From the NCBI GenBank assembly GCA_900380265.1, contig LR025083.1, positions 2,170,001 through 2,234,000 on the forward strand: a stretch of 64,000 nt of DNA, written 5' to 3'. Under the pieces are notes generated by a model. It made no database searches, was not told where the DNA came from, and saw only the letters and a program-made list of their open reading frames with translations. The stretch comes from Serratia symbiotica (GTDB lineage: Bacteria > Pseudomonadota > Gammaproteobacteria > Enterobacterales > Enterobacteriaceae). Position numbers and translations under genes: made by a program. Shown here piece after piece: positions 1 to 12,713 of this stretch (positions are counted from its first letter, which is position 1; the number at the start of each line of letters is the position of its first letter).

Positions 1-40
1 CACCAAATCTATGTGCATCAAAACCATGACCGATGCGCAT
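1..40 (-). CDS. ispF: IspF (MECDP synthase), first 13 codons only
   Basis: The reverse complement of bases 1-40 begins with ATG at 40-38 and reads MRIGHGFDAHRFG, the conserved N-terminus of 2-C-methyl-D-erythritol 2,4-cyclodiphosphate synthase, including the metal-binding Asp and His of the DxH motif. The rest of the gene lies outside the window. A Shine-Dalgarno sequence AAGGAG overlaps the stop codon of ispD (about 47-53), so ispD and ispF are translationally linked, as in other enterobacteria. IspF follows IspD by two steps in the MEP pathway of isoprenoid synthesis. Confidence 0.9.
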   Translation of the reverse strand, partial: MRIGHGFDAHRFG

Positions 41-50
41 GCTTCGCTCC

Positions 51-746
51 TTAGTTTCCTAACTTGGTCAAATAAAACTCCGCCAACGCCAGATCCTCTG
101 GTTGAGTTATTTTAATATTATCCGAACGCCCACTTACCAGGCACGGATGATAACCACAATACTCTAGTGCCGTTGCCTCATCGGTAACGATCACGCTTTC
201 ATCCAGCGCACGTTTTAAGCATTGCTTGAGCAATGCTAGCGGAAACAACTGCGGCGTTAACGCATGCCACAGATTCTTGCGTTCAATAGTATTAGAAATA
301 GTACCTAAACCAGGATCAACACGCTTTATTGTATCTCGCACTGGAGATGCGAGAATTCCACCAACTTTACTATATTCCGTGATTGCCAGTAAACGTGAAA
401 GATCGTCAACGTGCAAGCAAGGGCGCGCGGCATCATGAACCAATACCCATTCCGCATCCCCAGCTAATTTCAGGCCAGCCAGCACTGAATCCGCTCGCTG
501 CCTATCACCAATAGTGACACTAACCCTAGGGTCAGTTGCAATCGTTAACTGCTCAAACTGTTTATCTCCAAGACCAATAGCGACTATGACCTGTTGAATA
601 CGCGGGTGGCGTAACAACGAGTCAATAGCGTGTTCAAGGATGCATCGATCACCGATGGCTAAATATTGTTTCGGGCAATCAATCTGCATACGGCTTCCAA
701 CACCTGCAGCGGGCAAAATAGCAGTAACTGATGGTAATTGTGTCAT
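51..746 (-). CDS. ispD: IspD, 2-C-methyl-D-erythritol 4-phosphate cytidylyltransferase
   Basis: The 231-residue protein is close to the usual length of IspD, the cytosolic enzyme that joins MEP and CTP to CDP-ME in the MEP pathway of isoprenoid synthesis. The nucleotidyltransferase signature AAGVGSRM followed by CPKQYL (residues 13-28) supplies the catalytic Arg19 and Lys26, and [10 protein letters not shown] near residue 101 carries a metal/CTP-site Asp. It sits between ftsB (32 nt upstream) and ispF (10 nt downstream) in the order ftsB-ispD-ispF typical of Enterobacterales. No frameshift or missing motif is seen. Confidence 0.97.
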   Translation of the reverse strand: MTQLPSVTAILPAAGVGSRMQIDCPKQYLAIGDRCILEHAIDSLLRHPRIQQVIVAIGLGDKQFEQLTIATDPRVSVTIGDRQRADSVLAGLKLAGDAEWVLVHDAARPCLHVDDLSRLLAITEYSKVGGILASPVRDTIKRVDPGLGTISNTIERKNLWHALTPQLFPLALLKQCLKRALDESVIVTDEATALEYCGYHPCLVSGRSDNIKITQPEDLALAEFYLTKLGN

Positions 747-778
747 GGAATAATTTATCAGATATTTTGAAGTTTGGC

Positions 779-1081
779 CTACACAGAAGAAACGGCGTAG
801 CGTTTGTATTGATATGGCACTAGCCGATAAAAAGTTTCAGCAGGCTTTATCATCCCTAGCTCATTACGTGCACGCTCTTCAAGAGCTTCCTGCCCTTCGT
901 TTAAATCATCAATTTCGGCAAAGAGTTGATTATTACGCGCTTTCAATTTTATATTATTGCCCCGTTGAGCCAGAATATCTTCATTCACTCGCACATAATC
1001 GTAAATACCATTTTTCCCTAACCAAAGTGAATACTGTGACCAACTAAGCAGGGCTAGCAATAGCAGCGTAAGCTTTTTCAT
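779..1081 (-). CDS. ftsB: FtsB, divisome protein
   Basis: This 100-residue bitopic membrane protein has a short basic N-terminus (MKK), one hydrophobic segment at about residues 4-21, then a coiled-coil stretch (about 28-65, rich in E, N, K and L) and the conserved C-terminal part with [19 protein letters not shown]. coli FtsB has 103 residues. With FtsL and FtsQ it forms the trimer that activates septal peptidoglycan synthesis. The start has AGGAGATG-type spacing, with the Shine-Dalgarno bases almost touching the ATG. It is followed by ispD in the usual enterobacterial order. Confidence 0.95.
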   Translation of the reverse strand: MKKLTLLLLALLSWSQYSLWLGKNGIYDYVRVNEDILAQRGNNIKLKARNNQLFAEIDDLNEGQEALEERARNELGMIKPAETFYRLVPYQYKRYAVSSV

Positions 1082-1364
1082 CTCCTTAGCCTTAAACTCT
1101 AATTAATTATTTGACCACTTCCCTCAGACTCTACACTGAGATTGGTTTTCGACACGAATTCAGCACAGGAAAGTATTATCTAATGTTAAAAAAAGAGCTT
1201 ATCTGATCCACTCAAACTATATTATTTAGCAATCTATTTCAGTGTGAAGACTACCCATGGATTACTATACACGCCGCTGGGTTTTCAGCCCTTTCTAATT
1301 CCACCTGGCTCTAATCATGCAAATCTACTGATTTAGGTTATTAACGCAAAACCTAATGGGGAAA
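1082..1364. other. Intergenic spacer between cysC and ftsB, no gene recognised
   Basis: These 283 bp hold no plausible reading frame, RNA gene or strong hairpin that I can see. In relatives a small membrane-protein gene (ygbE type) can lie here; no trace of it was recognised. The promoter of ftsB-ispD-ispF may lie here, but no convincing -35/-10 pair was identified. Confidence 0.5.
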
Positions 1365-2015
1365 CTAGAATAGTTTCTTTTGAATTTCAAGTGAAATAAT
1401 CTTCTGATCACGCAGAAGATATAATAATTTCGCAATTGAGTTTTTTATTAAATCTTGTCCATTTAAATGAATGTCAGGCTGCTCCGGCACCTCAAAAACT
1501 GCATCAATTCCAGTAAACTTTTGCAGTACACCAGATCGCGCTCTTTTATACAAACCTTTCGGATCACGCGCTTCACAAATTGCTAATGGGGTATCAACAA
1601 ACACCTCGATAAAGCGCGCGAGATCAAACATTTCGCGTATTTGTTTTCTCCCATCACGGTAGGGTGAAATAAACGCCGTCAAAACCACCAGCCCAGCATC
1701 CACCATTAGCTTCGCTACCTCACCGACCCGGCGGATATTCTCCTGTCTGTCATCGTCAGAAAAACCAAGGTCACTGCACAAGCCATGACGCATGTTATCA
1801 CCATCTATTAGATAGGTCCTGATACCCATCGAATACAGCGTCTGCTCCAAGGCACCAGCAACAGTTGATTTCCCCGAGCCGGACAACCCCGTAAACCACA
1901 GCAGCGCTCCCTTATGGCCATTAAGGGTTTCACGATGTGCTCGTGTCACTTTATGTGGATGCCAAACTATATTCTTTTCGTCTGGCATTTCCGTCCGTAG
2001 ACGCATAGCAGCCAT
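1365..2015 (-). CDS. cysC: CysC, adenylylsulfate kinase
   Basis: CysC phosphorylates APS to PAPS with ATP, the second activation step of sulfate assimilation. The P-loop GLSGSGKST lies at residues 43-51, followed by [16 protein letters not shown], the RRVGEV helix, the [12 protein letters not shown]-binding region and [16 protein letters not shown]. The 216 residues compare with 201 in E. coli, because the reading frame opens nine codons upstream of Met10, which aligns with the usual start. The first ATG is kept because it lies 1 nt after the cysN stop with a GAGGGG Shine-Dalgarno about 10 nt upstream; Met10 is the alternative. It is the last gene of cysGDNC. Confidence 0.96.
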   Translation of the reverse strand: MAAMRLRTEMPDEKNIVWHPHKVTRAHRETLNGHKGALLWFTGLSGSGKSTVAGALEQTLYSMGIRTYLIDGDNMRHGLCSDLGFSDDDRQENIRRVGEVAKLMVDAGLVVLTAFISPYRDGRKQIREMFDLARFIEVFVDTPLAICEARDPKGLYKRARSGVLQKFTGIDAVFEVPEQPDIHLNGQDLIKNSIAKLLYLLRDQKIISLEIQKKLF

Positions 2016-2016
2016 T

Positions 2017-3438
2017 CTATTGACCCCCCCTCAGATCTTTGGCGCCCCAGTGAGCGAAATACCTACGAACCAGCGCGTTTAGTTCCAGCTCAAAAGTAAT
2101 AAATGCAGTCTCTTTAGTTGTACTCAGTGCCTCACGCATCAGTCCAGCACCAACCGTCTCGTTAGTGAGTCGATCAATAATGATCAACCCACCGGTTTCA
2201 CGGTTACTTCTGTAGCTATCCAACATAAGTGGTTCATCGAAGGTCAGCTCTACCAATCCGATACCGTTTAGGGGCAACCTCTTTGCTGAGTGCTGGGCTA
2301 ACGAGTTAATATCAATCTGATAACGAATGCCTTCTACCAAAGCACAGCTTTTCTTGCCAGCAACCTTAATTCCATACCTCTGACCAGGGGATAACGGCTG
2401 TTCGGTCATCCAGACTATGTCTACTAGCACGCGCTGTACCGGCTCTATAGCTTCACCCGAATCGACCAATAAATCGCCACGACTAATGTCAACTGCATCC
2501 TGTAGCACCAGTGTAATAGCCTCGCCAGCTACCGCCTCTTGCAAATCGCCGTCGAAAGTCACAATGTGTTCTACTCTAGACTCTATACCAGAAGGCAGTA
2601 CTTTCACCTGTTGCCCTACCCTCAGTATACCGCTTGATAACGTGCCGGAATAGCCACGAAAATTAAGGTTCGGACGGTTTACGTACTGCACGGGGAAACG
2701 TAGCGGCTGAGTGTCCCGATCGCTGATAACACTCACAGACTCCAACACCTGCAACAATGCTGGCCCTCTGTACCAGGGCATATGTATGGTTTTATGCACC
2801 ACATTATCACCATCCAAAGCTGACAGCGGCACAAACGTTATATCCAAATCCTGTTCTAACTGTTGGGAAAAGACTAGGTAGTCCTGCTTGAACCTTTGGA
2901 ACACCGACTCTTGATAGCCCACCAGATCCATCTTGTTCACCGCCACAACCAAATGACGAATACCCAACAGGGTGACAATAAAGCTGTGCCTACGAGTTTG
3001 ATCTAGCATGCCTTTGCGCGCATCAATTAATAGTACTGCTAGATCACAGGTAGACGCGCCAGTGGCCATATTACGCGTATACTGCTCATGCCCTGGAGTG
3101 TCAGCGATAATAAATTTCCGCTTTTCTGTAGAAAAATAGCGATAGGCCACATCAATAGTAATACCCTGTTCCCGCTCTGCCTGTAGGCCGTCCACCAATA
3201 GAGCTAAGTCAAGTTTATTGCCCTGAGTGCCACTTCGCTTGCTGTCGCGCTGCAGTGTAGCTAATTGATCCTCGTAGATCTGACGTGTATCATGCAGCAA
3301 ACGGCCAATCAGGGTACTTTTACCATCATCCACGCTGCCACAAGTCAGAAACCGCAGCAAAGTTTTATATTGCTGAACATGCAGATAAGCCTCTACTCCG
3401 CCTTGATCGGCAATTTGTTGAGCGATTAAGTTGTTCAT
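2017..3438 (-). CDS. cysN: CysN, sulfate adenylyltransferase GTPase subunit
   Basis: CysN is the regulatory GTPase of ATP sulfurylase; GTP hydrolysis drives APS formation by CysD. EF-Tu-like motifs are intact: GSVDDGKST (G1, residues 34-42), DTPGHEQY (G3), NKMD (G4), followed by two beta-barrel domains. The length of 473 residues compares with 475 in E. coli. It starts 11 nt after cysD, with GAGGAG overlapping the cysD stop codon region, and ends 1 nt before cysC. The last codons contain a run of seven G (2024-2030 on the opposite strand), encoding Gly-Gly, which is a slippage-prone tract. Confidence 0.97.
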   Translation of the reverse strand: MNNLIAQQIADQGGVEAYLHVQQYKTLLRFLTCGSVDDGKSTLIGRLLHDTRQIYEDQLATLQRDSKRSGTQGNKLDLALLVDGLQAEREQGITIDVAYRYFSTEKRKFIIADTPGHEQYTRNMATGASTCDLAVLLIDARKGMLDQTRRHSFIVTLLGIRHLVVAVNKMDLVGYQESVFQRFKQDYLVFSQQLEQDLDITFVPLSALDGDNVVHKTIHMPWYRGPALLQVLESVSVISDRDTQPLRFPVQYVNRPNLNFRGYSGTLSSGILRVGQQVKVLPSGIESRVEHIVTFDGDLQEAVAGEAITLVLQDAVDISRGDLLVDSGEAIEPVQRVLVDIVWMTEQPLSPGQRYGIKVAGKKSCALVEGIRYQIDINSLAQHSAKRLPLNGIGLVELTFDEPLMLDSYRSNRETGGLIIIDRLTNETVGAGLMREALSTTKETAFITFELELNALVRRYFAHWGAKDLRGGQ

Positions 3439-3449
3439 TTAGTGGCTCC

Positions 3450-4358
3450 TCAGAAATACCCTTGGCGCTTTTTCAATTCCATTGAACCAGATTGATCAAG
3501 GTCAATCATCCGACCCTGTCGCTCACTATTGGTAGAGACCAGCATCTCTTCGATGATCTGTGGCAGCGTTTGCGCCTCCGAATCCACTGCACCGGTTAGC
3601 GGCCAGCATCCAAGGGTGCGGAAACGAACCTTGCGACGGCTAATCACTTCTCCAGGCTGTAAATCAATACGATCATCATCCACCATTAATAGCATGCCAT
3701 CTCGCTCCACTACTGGTCGTAATGCAGCCAGATACAATGGTGCAATATCTATATTTTCTAGGAAAATATACTGCCAAATATCCAGCTCAGTCCAATTCGA
3801 TAGTGGGAATACGCGGATACTTTCACCCTTATTTATCTGACCGTTGTAGTTATGCCATAACTCGGGACGTTGGTTTTTTGGGTCCCAACGGTGGAAACGG
3901 TCACGGAAGGAATAGATTCGTTCCTTAGCGCGCGACTTCTCCTCATCTCTGCGCGCACCTCCAAAAGCAGCATCAAAGCCATATTGGGTTAGCGCCTGTT
4001 TCAAACTTTCTGTTTTCATAATATTTGTATACATGGTACTGCCATGAATAAACGGATTAATATTCATTGCCACACCTTCCGTGTTTTTATGCACCAGCAA
4101 TTCGAAACAGTATTTCTTTGCCATTTGATCCCGGAATTCGTACATTTCACGGAATTTCCACCCTGTATCCACATGTAACATTGGGAACGGCAATGTTCCA
4201 GGAAAAAATGCCTTGCGCGCCAAGTGCAGCATCACCGAGGAATCCTTGCCGATAGAATACAGCATAACCGGATTACTAAATTCCGCGGCGACATCACGAA
4301 TTATGTAGATGCTCTCCGCCTCTAACTGCAGTAAATGAGTGAGTCGTTTTTCGGCCAT
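3450..4358 (-). CDS. cysD: CysD, sulfate adenylyltransferase catalytic subunit
   Basis: CysD adenylylates sulfate to APS in complex with CysN. The 302 residues equal the E. coli length. The PP-loop variant [18 protein letters not shown] lies near residue 34, and the [16 protein letters not shown] region and the [13 protein letters not shown] segment are conserved. AAGGAA precedes the ATG. It lies 22 nt after cysG and 11 nt before cysN, so cysG-cysD-cysN-cysC is very probably one transcript. Confidence 0.97.
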   Translation of the reverse strand: MAEKRLTHLLQLEAESIYIIRDVAAEFSNPVMLYSIGKDSSVMLHLARKAFFPGTLPFPMLHVDTGWKFREMYEFRDQMAKKYCFELLVHKNTEGVAMNINPFIHGSTMYTNIMKTESLKQALTQYGFDAAFGGARRDEEKSRAKERIYSFRDRFHRWDPKNQRPELWHNYNGQINKGESIRVFPLSNWTELDIWQYIFLENIDIAPLYLAALRPVVERDGMLLMVDDDRIDLQPGEVISRRKVRFRTLGCWPLTGAVDSEAQTLPQIIEEMLVSTNSERQGRMIDLDQSGSMELKKRQGYF

Positions 4359-4380
4359 AACCGTTCCTTACAAACTTTCC

Positions 4381-5811
4381 TTAAGCCAAATTTATAACAG
4401 CCGGACGAGATTTTCTTGCTGGCTGTTTGTCCTGGCCAAACCAGGCAATTTGATGATGCAGTGCCACCACCTCACCAATCACCAATAACGCGGGCAACGC
4501 TGCCCGTTGAGCTAACTTTTCCAGTTGTTGCAACGTGCCTATATAGACCTTCTGATCGGCACACGTACCCTGACTAATTACTGCTACTGGAGTAGCAGCT
4601 ACACGACCATGGGCTATCAGGCATTGTCTAATGGCCGCCGCTTTCATAGCACCCATATAAATCGCTAACGTCTGCCCTGATCGAGCCAGATAGGCCCAAT
4701 CCACATTATGCTCATCAGGAAAGCAATGCCCGGTAATCAAAATCACGCTCTGCGCATAATCACGGTGGGTCAGCGGAATCCCAGCATAGGCGGCCGCACC
4801 AGCGGCGGCCGTGATACCGGGTACCACCTGAAACGGAATACCAGCTTCAGCTGCCACCTGTATCTCTTCTCCACCACGACCGAAAATGAATGGATCGCCT
4901 CCCTTAAGACGCACGACACGTTTTCCACGCTGCGCTAAATCTAGCATAAGACGATTAATCTCTTCCTGCATCACTGAGTGTGCGCCTGCACGTTTACCTA
5001 CGCAGATACACTCAGCATCGCGACGTACCAGATTGAGAATTTCGTTATTTACCAAATGGTCATAGAGTACCACATCTGCCTGTTGCATAAGTTGTAGGCC
5101 ACGAAGGGTCAACAACCCCACATCGCCCGGTCCTGCTCCAACCAGCGCTATCTCTCCTTCGGTATTTTCCTTGCCTTGTGCAAAACGGCACAAATCCTGT
5201 TCTAAGTGTTGTTCTGCTTGTTCACTCTGGCCATTTGCAACTAGTGTACAGAAATAACCGCCAAAGGTTTTCTCCCAGAAACGGCGGCGATCGTTGATTG
5301 ACTTTAACCGCTCTTTAACTCGGCTGCGCCAGCGGCCAGCCAAATCAGCCATCTTCCCTAAGCTGATCGGTAGTAGAGCCTCTAACTTTTCACGCAATAG
5401 ACGCGCCAGTACCGGCGCTTTACCGCTGGAAGAAACAGCAACTACTAAGGGCGAACGATCGATAATGGATGGAAAGATAAATGAGCAGCGCAGCTGGTCG
5501 TCCACCACATTGGCCAGAACGCGACGTTTGTCCGCTGCAGCAAGCACCTCGTCATTCAGTGCACTTTCATTGGTAGCAGCAATAACCAAAAACACTTCAT
5601 CTAACTGGCAAGGATCAAAAGTAGTGCCTAACCAGATAATTCGCTCCTGCTTCCACTGTTGCTCAAGTTCAGAGAACAGCGACTGTGCCACTATGCGTAT
5701 TTCAGCCCCAGAGCGCTGAAGTAGGTCGACTTTGCGTGCTGCCACTTCACCACCGCCAACCACCAGTACCGAACGTTGTTTCAGATCAGCAAAAATGGGT
5801 AGATAGTCCAC
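4381..5811 (-). CDS. cysG: CysG, siroheme synthase (trifunctional)
   Basis: CysG makes siroheme, the cofactor of sulfite reductase CysI, from uroporphyrinogen III. The N-terminal precorrin-2 dehydrogenase/ferrochelatase half has the NAD-binding motif [11 protein letters not shown] (about residues 17-27) and the [16 protein letters not shown] segment; the C-terminal methyltransferase half (from about residue 216) has [34 protein letters not shown] and [12 protein letters not shown]. The 476 residues slightly exceed the 457 of E. coli. The start codon is GTG (5811-5809), giving the family N-terminus, with AAAGGG just upstream. Its place directly ahead of cysDNC couples cofactor supply to sulfate reduction. 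Confidence 0.97.
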   Translation of the reverse strand: MDYLPIFADLKQRSVLVVGGGEVAARKVDLLQRSGAEIRIVAQSLFSELEQQWKQERIIWLGTTFDPCQLDEVFLVIAATNESALNDEVLAAADKRRVLANVVDDQLRCSFIFPSIIDRSPLVVAVSSSGKAPVLARLLREKLEALLPISLGKMADLAGRWRSRVKERLKSINDRRRFWEKTFGGYFCTLVANGQSEQAEQHLEQDLCRFAQGKENTEGEIALVGAGPGDVGLLTLRGLQLMQQADVVLYDHLVNNEILNLVRRDAECICVGKRAGAHSVMQEEINRLMLDLAQRGKRVVRLKGGDPFIFGRGGEEIQVAAEAGIPFQVVPGITAAAGAAAYAGIPLTHRDYAQSVILITGHCFPDEHNVDWAYLARSGQTLAIYMGAMKAAAIRQCLIAHGRVAATPVAVISQGTCADQKVYIGTLQQLEKLAQRAALPALLVIGEVVALHHQIAWFGQDKQPARKSRPAVINLA

Positions 5812-8800
5812 AACAGCCCTTTTGTGAAATATGGAAAGATATCCTGACTATACGGGGTGAGATTTAGCCCCTGAAATGACGAAAATGAATTACTAGTTCA
5901 ATATTAGAATAATAAAATTAAGTAACACAGCCCTGGCATGAGGGGCCGATTTATGCACAGCACCTAGCAGGCAAACTAGCTCGCTAGCCTTGATATACAA
6001 GGTGCTAAAACTCAACATAGCTCATTTAAATAGGAGTCCATTCTTCCCTTATTCAGGCCTGTACTTTTTTACATCTACTATTGTGTCACCTGTATAACTT
6101 CGCAGGTGTGACTTACTGCAGTAGTCACGCATCGTGTTTAGCTGACTGCACTATAGTATCTATCTATAGCCGATAGACTGTATCTGCCATTAGTCAAAGT
6201 ATTCCTGTGTGTCCTGCGGATCCCGACTTTCCTTAATTATATAGGCATTTATATTAGCGATGACCACTCAAACCTGCTCACAAGCTGTAATTTTAGGCTC
6301 TTCTACTTGTACTTTGGTAGAGTGATATAAAGTCACAACCCAGAACTTCGTGCCACGGTGCAGAGCAATTCATTACATGAGATAACGAATAACCTTATAT
6401 CATCTAACTAGACTGGTGTAAAATATCAAACCAGGAACAAATTCTTTCGCGATAAAAGGCAGGCAATTACTTTAATTTGCTGTCAATTAAAGTATAAACC
6501 AATCTGTGTTCCATATCTATACAGCGTGCATACAGGAGAGGATTACACTACTGATGAAGAAATTCAACCTTTCCAGCACCGCAAATAGATAAGCCTGATT
6601 TACCTAAATCAGAAATACGAATGTATTCGTACACCTTAACGTTATTTGCTAACCTTACAAAATAAGTGTCAATATCGGGTAAATCAGTGCTTCAACCATC
6701 ACTATTAATAAGCACTATGTACTATACTTCATCCAAAAATGCACTAATCTCAATATTGGCGACGCGCAGTAATCACTAAAAATAGATAATGATTTAAGTG
6801 GAATTGTATTTACTGGCATCAATAATGATTATATCAAGCGCATCTCCACGAGAATATACATATCGACTTAAAGTTGCGACTAAAGCGTTGCTTTGGCTAA
6901 TCACAGCATTCCTAACATCTATGTTCGCTAAAGTAGCGTATGACTACTCCTGCTTAAATATCAATTATATAATTAAATTGTACTTTAGCTATAGGTAACT
7001 TAGTAGCCCTCAAGCCGGCGTTCAACTGAGGCTGTTCTTAACATATCGCCAATAAGAATGCCTAAACTCGTCTTGCTGGCAGTGAGACACGTCTGTCTTT
7101 CTGCTCCTACAACGAGCACTTGACCTAAAGTGCCTGCGCACACCGGTTCCGCTTAACAACCCATGAAGTACATGCGCTCCTGCGATGTACAACCTGTCAG
7201 TCAAGCTTCGCTTGCCTCCTATTACCTTAAGAGGAGGTCAATCACTACCAGTGGGGATCATATTTGCTTTTACAAAAGCTATCTACTGCACAGATAGCCT
7301 ATGAATAACTCGATACCCAGTACGTTGCTACTCAGAAACTTTAAAGGAAGCCTCCGTTAGGGCGGGCAGCAAGTAAGCTCTAACCAACACAGCACGGTAG
7401 TAAGGATACTATACCAGTGGTATGGCAACATCTCAGCTAGTGTAAATCTTGATTTCAGATAAATCGGAGAGCAGAGCAGGACTCTAATAATAAAAAGAAC
7501 TGTACATTCTGCTATCGCAGTGTGCGGATTTTCTCTCTTAGAGCTAATTACTTTCTTTGATGAGTCAAATCCGCTTCAAGCAGTATTAAATCTTAACGCT
7601 AGTGTAAATTCAATCCTAAAGCCTACCGCGTTATCAAAGTGGCAAGAATCGTAATACAAATTTTACAGAACATTGGATTTCTGTTATCTGAATGAGGTTT
7701 GAACAAACTAGGTCCGAAATGGCAACTTAGACCCAAATTACAAAAGAATGTGAGTGTCACATTTTGATTATATAAACATCAATATGTTGGCGGTTAGCCT
7801 GTTCTGCCTAACAAAACCTTCACCACATCGCCCGTGGTTATTTTGCTTCCGGCGCTACTAGGTGAGAGCCATATTGCCAATGCAATCAGACCGGAACCAT
7901 CTAAGCTAATGTTACAGCACGTGCAAATCTCTCATATTTTCTCGCCTATGTTCAGCACAGCAGACCTCACCAACAGTTGGCCTACGCAAACTACGTACGA
8001 AACTCACGATTCGGTTAATAACCAGTAACGGACTCCGAGGATATTTCCTGCTTTAGCTTATGTCTGAGACCTCATACCAGTCCGTTGCCTAACCTCAACT
8101 AGCTCGCCAGCTCACACAATTAGCAATCGGTACTAATGTGATATTCTGATGTGTAACCTCATGAATATTAGCGTAATAGCCTACTACTCGAAATCGCAGT
8201 CATTAAACACGCAGCAGCTCATCTCGCTCGTTTGATTTATCTGTGCCAAGCAGGATACTATTAATCAGTCTATGAAACGATTTATGACGGACTTTATGTA
8301 GTACCTTAAGAACAGTGTCAAGTTACCAGACCAGACAAAGATGCTTAATACACCTGCGCGGTAGGGGAACGAGTCATGACCCGCGCATGGTCAGCGACCT
8401 ACATTATAATGTATTATATTGCGAAGGTAGCAAAGCACCGCATCCGATTTTTAGCGGTGTAAATACTCAAAATAATCCTTGCTAAAACCCGTGCCATGCG
8501 AGAGGCTATAGGCGTATGTCTTGATAGACACCTACTTCTGGCGCCCCAGGGAATAGCTGAGGGAGCCGTCTGCGTCGGCCTCTACCTCTTCTGTCGTGTA
8601 TCATACTGGCTTGCTCCCGACACCCTACCGGATTGCTAGGGTGCAAGCTTTCCGCTTTTCTAGACAGCCGAAAGATGGTGAAAATTATCTGCCTCCAGCA
8701 TATTAATGCTTTCTCGGTGATGACGGTAGAGACTTTCGAAGAATTTATCACAACAGTAGAAATAATCTCAATGTTGCCTGATAGGAGAAATCCAAGAACA

Positions 8801-10050
8801 TACAAAAATAAAACTATTCATATATTGTAAAAGAGAAGCCTACCAAAGCTCTAAAGGAGCTAGCTAAATGGCTGTGCGTTAACATGGTTTTTCAAACATT
8901 CATTACAGCCTTACAAGTTAATTAAATCGTTAGCAGGGATCCTCATACAGATATTAAACCTAGGAACTTGTGTGATATTGTTAATATAGAACGAAGTTCA
9001 GTACTAAGATATCTGCGCAGTATAATAAACAAGCTGATTTAAGATAACCAGATTAAAATTTCCGATTATCTCTATCAAACAAATTTCACCTAGATGTTGT
9101 AAACTCCTGCTACACCTCAGATAGCAGGTCGAGTGCTTATTGAGCAACCAAAGTTGAGCTCTGCGCAACAAAAATGCATATATTACACCCAGTGCAATTC
9201 TGTAGAGAAGCCTTATATCCAGACGACATCATGAACAAAGTGCTGACTGAGGCGTGCCCTGTCCCGACTTGTGTCTTTACTGATTTTCTAATGCATTCCA
9301 GTTCATTATTTAGAGAATTAACCTGAAGTCGATGAAAAGTGCATAGCATCTATACAATAGATCCATATGCTATACTATGCTGTCTCTAGACAGCAATGAT
9401 AAGATTAATTATAGATAGATGACGCAGAATCTTGTGTATTTACAACAAGATGAGGAAATGGGAAATAATGTGATTCAATGCGGCATCTCTTACTCTATGC
9501 CGCAGCAATCATTGACCACGCTGATATCACAGAAAAATTGTCCGGCATCCCTGATCTTCACTAAGATCAACTTGTTTAAATCGACGTGCAGTTTGCATCT
9601 ATATTTATTCAAAAAGTATACAGTAGATGCTCACAACTAATGTACTCCATATAAAATCGCGAGTGACCGGGTCTACATTATCCTAAACGAATATAGCCGC
9701 CAGATAGCGACTTTGCGCTGGAGGCGGATATTTCTACACCATTCAGACAATCGGCATCTTCCACTACTATGCATTACTTTATTGCAGGTATAATCAATAA
9801 TATCAGTTGCACATTGCAAGAGCCAGTTGAAGAATGAGTCTATGATCTCCGGTTTCTGAAGGGAGAAGGCAAACCGAATCAGCACTAAATCATCTTAGTT
9901 CTCGTTTAAGTATTGCTAGCCCTTTAAAGTGAAACTAAAACACCCGGAGACCATAGTAGGTGATCTTTAAGAATAACTGATTATACCGCAGCTGCTCTTT
10001 ATAACCACCTACTTAATCTGTTGAATTACTTAGTCCTGGACCGCGCGGGT
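5812..10050. other. Decayed DNA between cysG and cysH, no gene recognised
   Basis: In 4.2 kb the longest open frames are under 100 codons, lack ribosome-binding sites and resemble nothing I recognise on either strand. I could not name a fossil here. Short perfect inverted repeats are present: CTGATTTA-CC-TAAATCAG near 6597, TGCTGTCT-CT-AGACAGCA near 9379 and TGCGGCAT with its complement near 9479. The cysG promoter should lie just upstream of 5811 but was not resolved. Confidence 0.6.
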
Positions 10051-10779
10051 CTAGTCTTCGTGTAGACCGCATTCGCGCTTTAGGCCAAAAAAACGAGTTT
10101 CTTCTTCCCTCATACCTGGTTGCCATTTTTGGGTAGTGTGGATATCGCCAACAGACAAATAACCTTTCTCCCATAACGGATGATAACTAAGCCCGTATTC
10201 AGTTAGATACTGGTAAATCTTGCGGTTATCCCAGTCGATGATCGGCAGGATCTTAAATATCCCGCGATGCACCACCAGCACCTGTAGACTAGCACGGCTA
10301 ACGGATTGTTCGCGCCTAAGGCCAGCAAACCAAGTGCGGGCCCCCAGTGTTACCAGCGCGCGGTTCATGGGTTCAACCTTGTTAATTTGATTATATTTTT
10401 TTATGCCTTTAACGCCTTGCTCCCATAGTTTGCCATAGCGTGCCTCTTGCCAAGCAGGAGACTGTTCAGCACGGAAAACCCGCAAGTTTAGCTGTAATTT
10501 ATTAACTAATTGATCGATAAACTGATAAGTTTCAGGGAAAAGATACCCTGTATCGGTAAGAATTACCGGGATATCTGGCCTGATACGAGTAACCAAATGC
10601 AGGCAAACCGCTGCCTGTATTCCAAAGCTAGAAGAAAGGACAAACTCGCCATGCAAATGATTGAATGCCCATTCAACCCGTTGCTCAGCAGAGAGGGCTT
10701 CTAACTGGCTATTAATTACTGCCAGGCTTTGTCCAGATTTCAGTAATGTATGCAGCGTGACCGACTCTGATGCTCCCAT
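10051..10779 (-). CDS. cysH: CysH, PAPS reductase
   Basis: CysH reduces PAPS to sulfite and PAP using thioredoxin. The 242 residues compare with 244 in E. coli. The [17 protein letters not shown]-loop-like segment, [10 protein letters not shown], the [11 protein letters not shown] segment and the C-terminal KRECGLHED tail with the catalytic Cys237 are all intact. There is no cysteine pair of the iron-sulfur APS reductases, so the enzyme is of the PAPS type, consistent with retention of cysC. It is the last gene of cysJIH, separated from cysI by 215 bp, wider than I recall for E. coli. Confidence 0.97.
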   Translation of the reverse strand: MGASESVTLHTLLKSGQSLAVINSQLEALSAEQRVEWAFNHLHGEFVLSSSFGIQAAVCLHLVTRIRPDIPVILTDTGYLFPETYQFIDQLVNKLQLNLRVFRAEQSPAWQEARYGKLWEQGVKGIKKYNQINKVEPMNRALVTLGARTWFAGLRREQSVSRASLQVLVVHRGIFKILPIIDWDNRKIYQYLTEYGLSYHPLWEKGYLSVGDIHTTQKWQPGMREEETRFFGLKRECGLHED

Positions 10780-10994
10780 ACTTGCTTTCCTCCTAATATG
10801 TGGGATCTCACTGTTGTGAGAAGCAACTCCGAGCAGGCGTACTGTGTCTTAGCGTTTGGCCTTGGTTAGTGCTTCTTCTTGTCTATATAGCACTGAACAC
10901 GCCAATTTTAAGCTATCCTGCGCTACATTAACTGTTATAATTTACGCTGACTGGTAATAAGTCTATCATTCAGCTCACCGGTCACTAAGCGCAC

Positions 10995-12713
10995 TTACTC
11001 GGCCCAAAAATCCTGAGCAGGATTAACTACCGGACGAACAATACCCGCATGCAGGATAAAATCTCCAAATCCTTCATCCTCATGGCGCTCTTTCGCCCAT
11101 CGACCAACCAAATAATCGATCTCTTTCAGTATTTCATCTTCCTTAATGTTTTCGCGATAGATACGAGGAATACGCGTGCCTTCTCGGTTTCCCCCCAAGT
11201 ACAGGTTATAACGCCCCACCGCTTTGCCCACTAGTCCAAGTTCCGCCAATAGCGCGCGCCCGCAGCCATTTGGACAACCAGTTATACGCAACACAATATG
11301 TTCATCGCCTATACCGTGCTTATGCAGTAGTGTTTCCACCTGAGTGACGAATTGAGGTAGGAATCGCTCGGCTTCGGCCATCGCGAGCGGGCAAGTCGGG
11401 AACGACACGCAAGCCATCGAGTTCTTACGTTGATTGCTAACCGTGTCATCAATCAAACGGTGTTTACGTGCCAATGTTTCAATCTGAGCCTTCTGACTTT
11501 CTGCTACGCCAGCAACGATCAGGTTCTGGTTTGCGGTTAATCGAAATTCGCCCTGATGGATCTTGGCTATCTCGACCATACCAGTTTTGAGCAAACGACC
11601 TGGGTAATCTAGGATTCGCCCATTCTCGATAAACAGTGTCAAATACCAGTAGTTATCAATACCTTTCACCCAACCAATACGATCACCACGAAAAGTAAAA
11701 TGGTACGGCCGGATCGGCATAAACCGAATACCTGCACGCTTTTCTACTTCAGCACGAAAAGCATCAAGCCCAACACGTTCCAGCGTATATTTAGTTTTGG
11801 CGTTTTTCCGGTCGGTGCGATTGCCCCAATCGCGTTGGGTAGTGACTACCGCTTCGGCCACTGACAATGTATGCTCTAACGAGAAATACCCAAATTCGCT
11901 AGCTCGGCGCGGATATGTCTTTTTGTTACCATGTTCAATAGACAGCCCCCCCCCAACCAAAAGATTAAATCCAATTAGATTACCTTTGTCAGATATCGCC
12001 ACAAAGTTCATATCGTTAGCATGTAGATCAACATCATTTTGCGGCGGAACTACTACCGTTGTTTTAAATTTACGTGGTAAATATGTGGCACTAAGGATCG
12101 GTTCCTCATCGGTGGTAGCGACTTTTTCTTGATCAAGCCACACTTCTGCGTAAGCACGGGTACGCGGCAACAAATGTTCTGAGATTACTTTTGCCCATTC
12201 GTAAGCCTGCTGGTGCAATCCAGACTGCACTGGATTAGAAGTACAAAGTACGTTGCGGTTGACGTCATTCGCGGTCGCCTGCGCGTCAAGCCCTAGTTTA
12301 TTTAGCAACTGATGTGCTGGCTTCAAATTACCCTTTAAAATACCATGCAACTGGAAAGTTTGGCGATTAGTAATGCGAATACTACCGTACAGCGTGCTTT
12401 CCTTGGCAAATTTATCGATTTCAAGCCACTGTTTCGGGCCGATGATGCCACCAGGCAGACGACAACGTAGCATCATCGCATGACGCGGTTCTAGCTTTTG
12501 TTCAGTGCGTTCAACACGGATGTCGCGATCATCCTGCTGGTACATGCCGTGGAACCGAATCAAAAGAACATTGTCACCGGTGAATCCGCCTGTTAGGCCA
12601 TTCTTCAAATCTTTAACAATACTACCACGAAGATAGTGGCTTTCTTTCTTCATTCGCTCAGCATCAGTCAGTTTGCCCTCAATAACTAGAGGTCCTGGGC
12701 GTTTATCACTCAT
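10995..12713 (-). CDS. cysI: CysI, sulfite reductase hemoprotein
   Basis: CysI is the siroheme and [4Fe-4S] subunit that reduces sulfite to sulfide with six electrons from CysJ. The four cluster cysteines are present in CVSFPTC (C435, C441) and CPNGC (C480, C484); other conserved blocks are [22 protein letters not shown] and GDRIGWVKG. The 572 residues compare with 570 in E. coli. The ATG overlaps the cysJ stop in TGATG, indicating translational coupling. A run of nine G (11946-11954 as C on the plus strand) encodes the Gly triplet of LLVGGGLS; the frame is intact but the tract is slippage-prone. Confidence 0.97.
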   Translation of the reverse strand: MSDKRPGPLVIEGKLTDAERMKKESHYLRGSIVKDLKNGLTGGFTGDNVLLIRFHGMYQQDDRDIRVERTEQKLEPRHAMMLRCRLPGGIIGPKQWLEIDKFAKESTLYGSIRITNRQTFQLHGILKGNLKPAHQLLNKLGLDAQATANDVNRNVLCTSNPVQSGLHQQAYEWAKVISEHLLPRTRAYAEVWLDQEKVATTDEEPILSATYLPRKFKTTVVVPPQNDVDLHANDMNFVAISDKGNLIGFNLLVGGGLSIEHGNKKTYPRRASEFGYFSLEHTLSVAEAVVTTQRDWGNRTDRKNAKTKYTLERVGLDAFRAEVEKRAGIRFMPIRPYHFTFRGDRIGWVKGIDNYWYLTLFIENGRILDYPGRLLKTGMVEIAKIHQGEFRLTANQNLIVAGVAESQKAQIETLARKHRLIDDTVSNQRKNSMACVSFPTCPLAMAEAERFLPQFVTQVETLLHKHGIGDEHIVLRITGCPNGCGRALLAELGLVGKAVGRYNLYLGGNREGTRIPRIYRENIKEDEILKEIDYLVGRWAKERHEDEGFGDFILHAGIVRPVVNPAQDFWAE

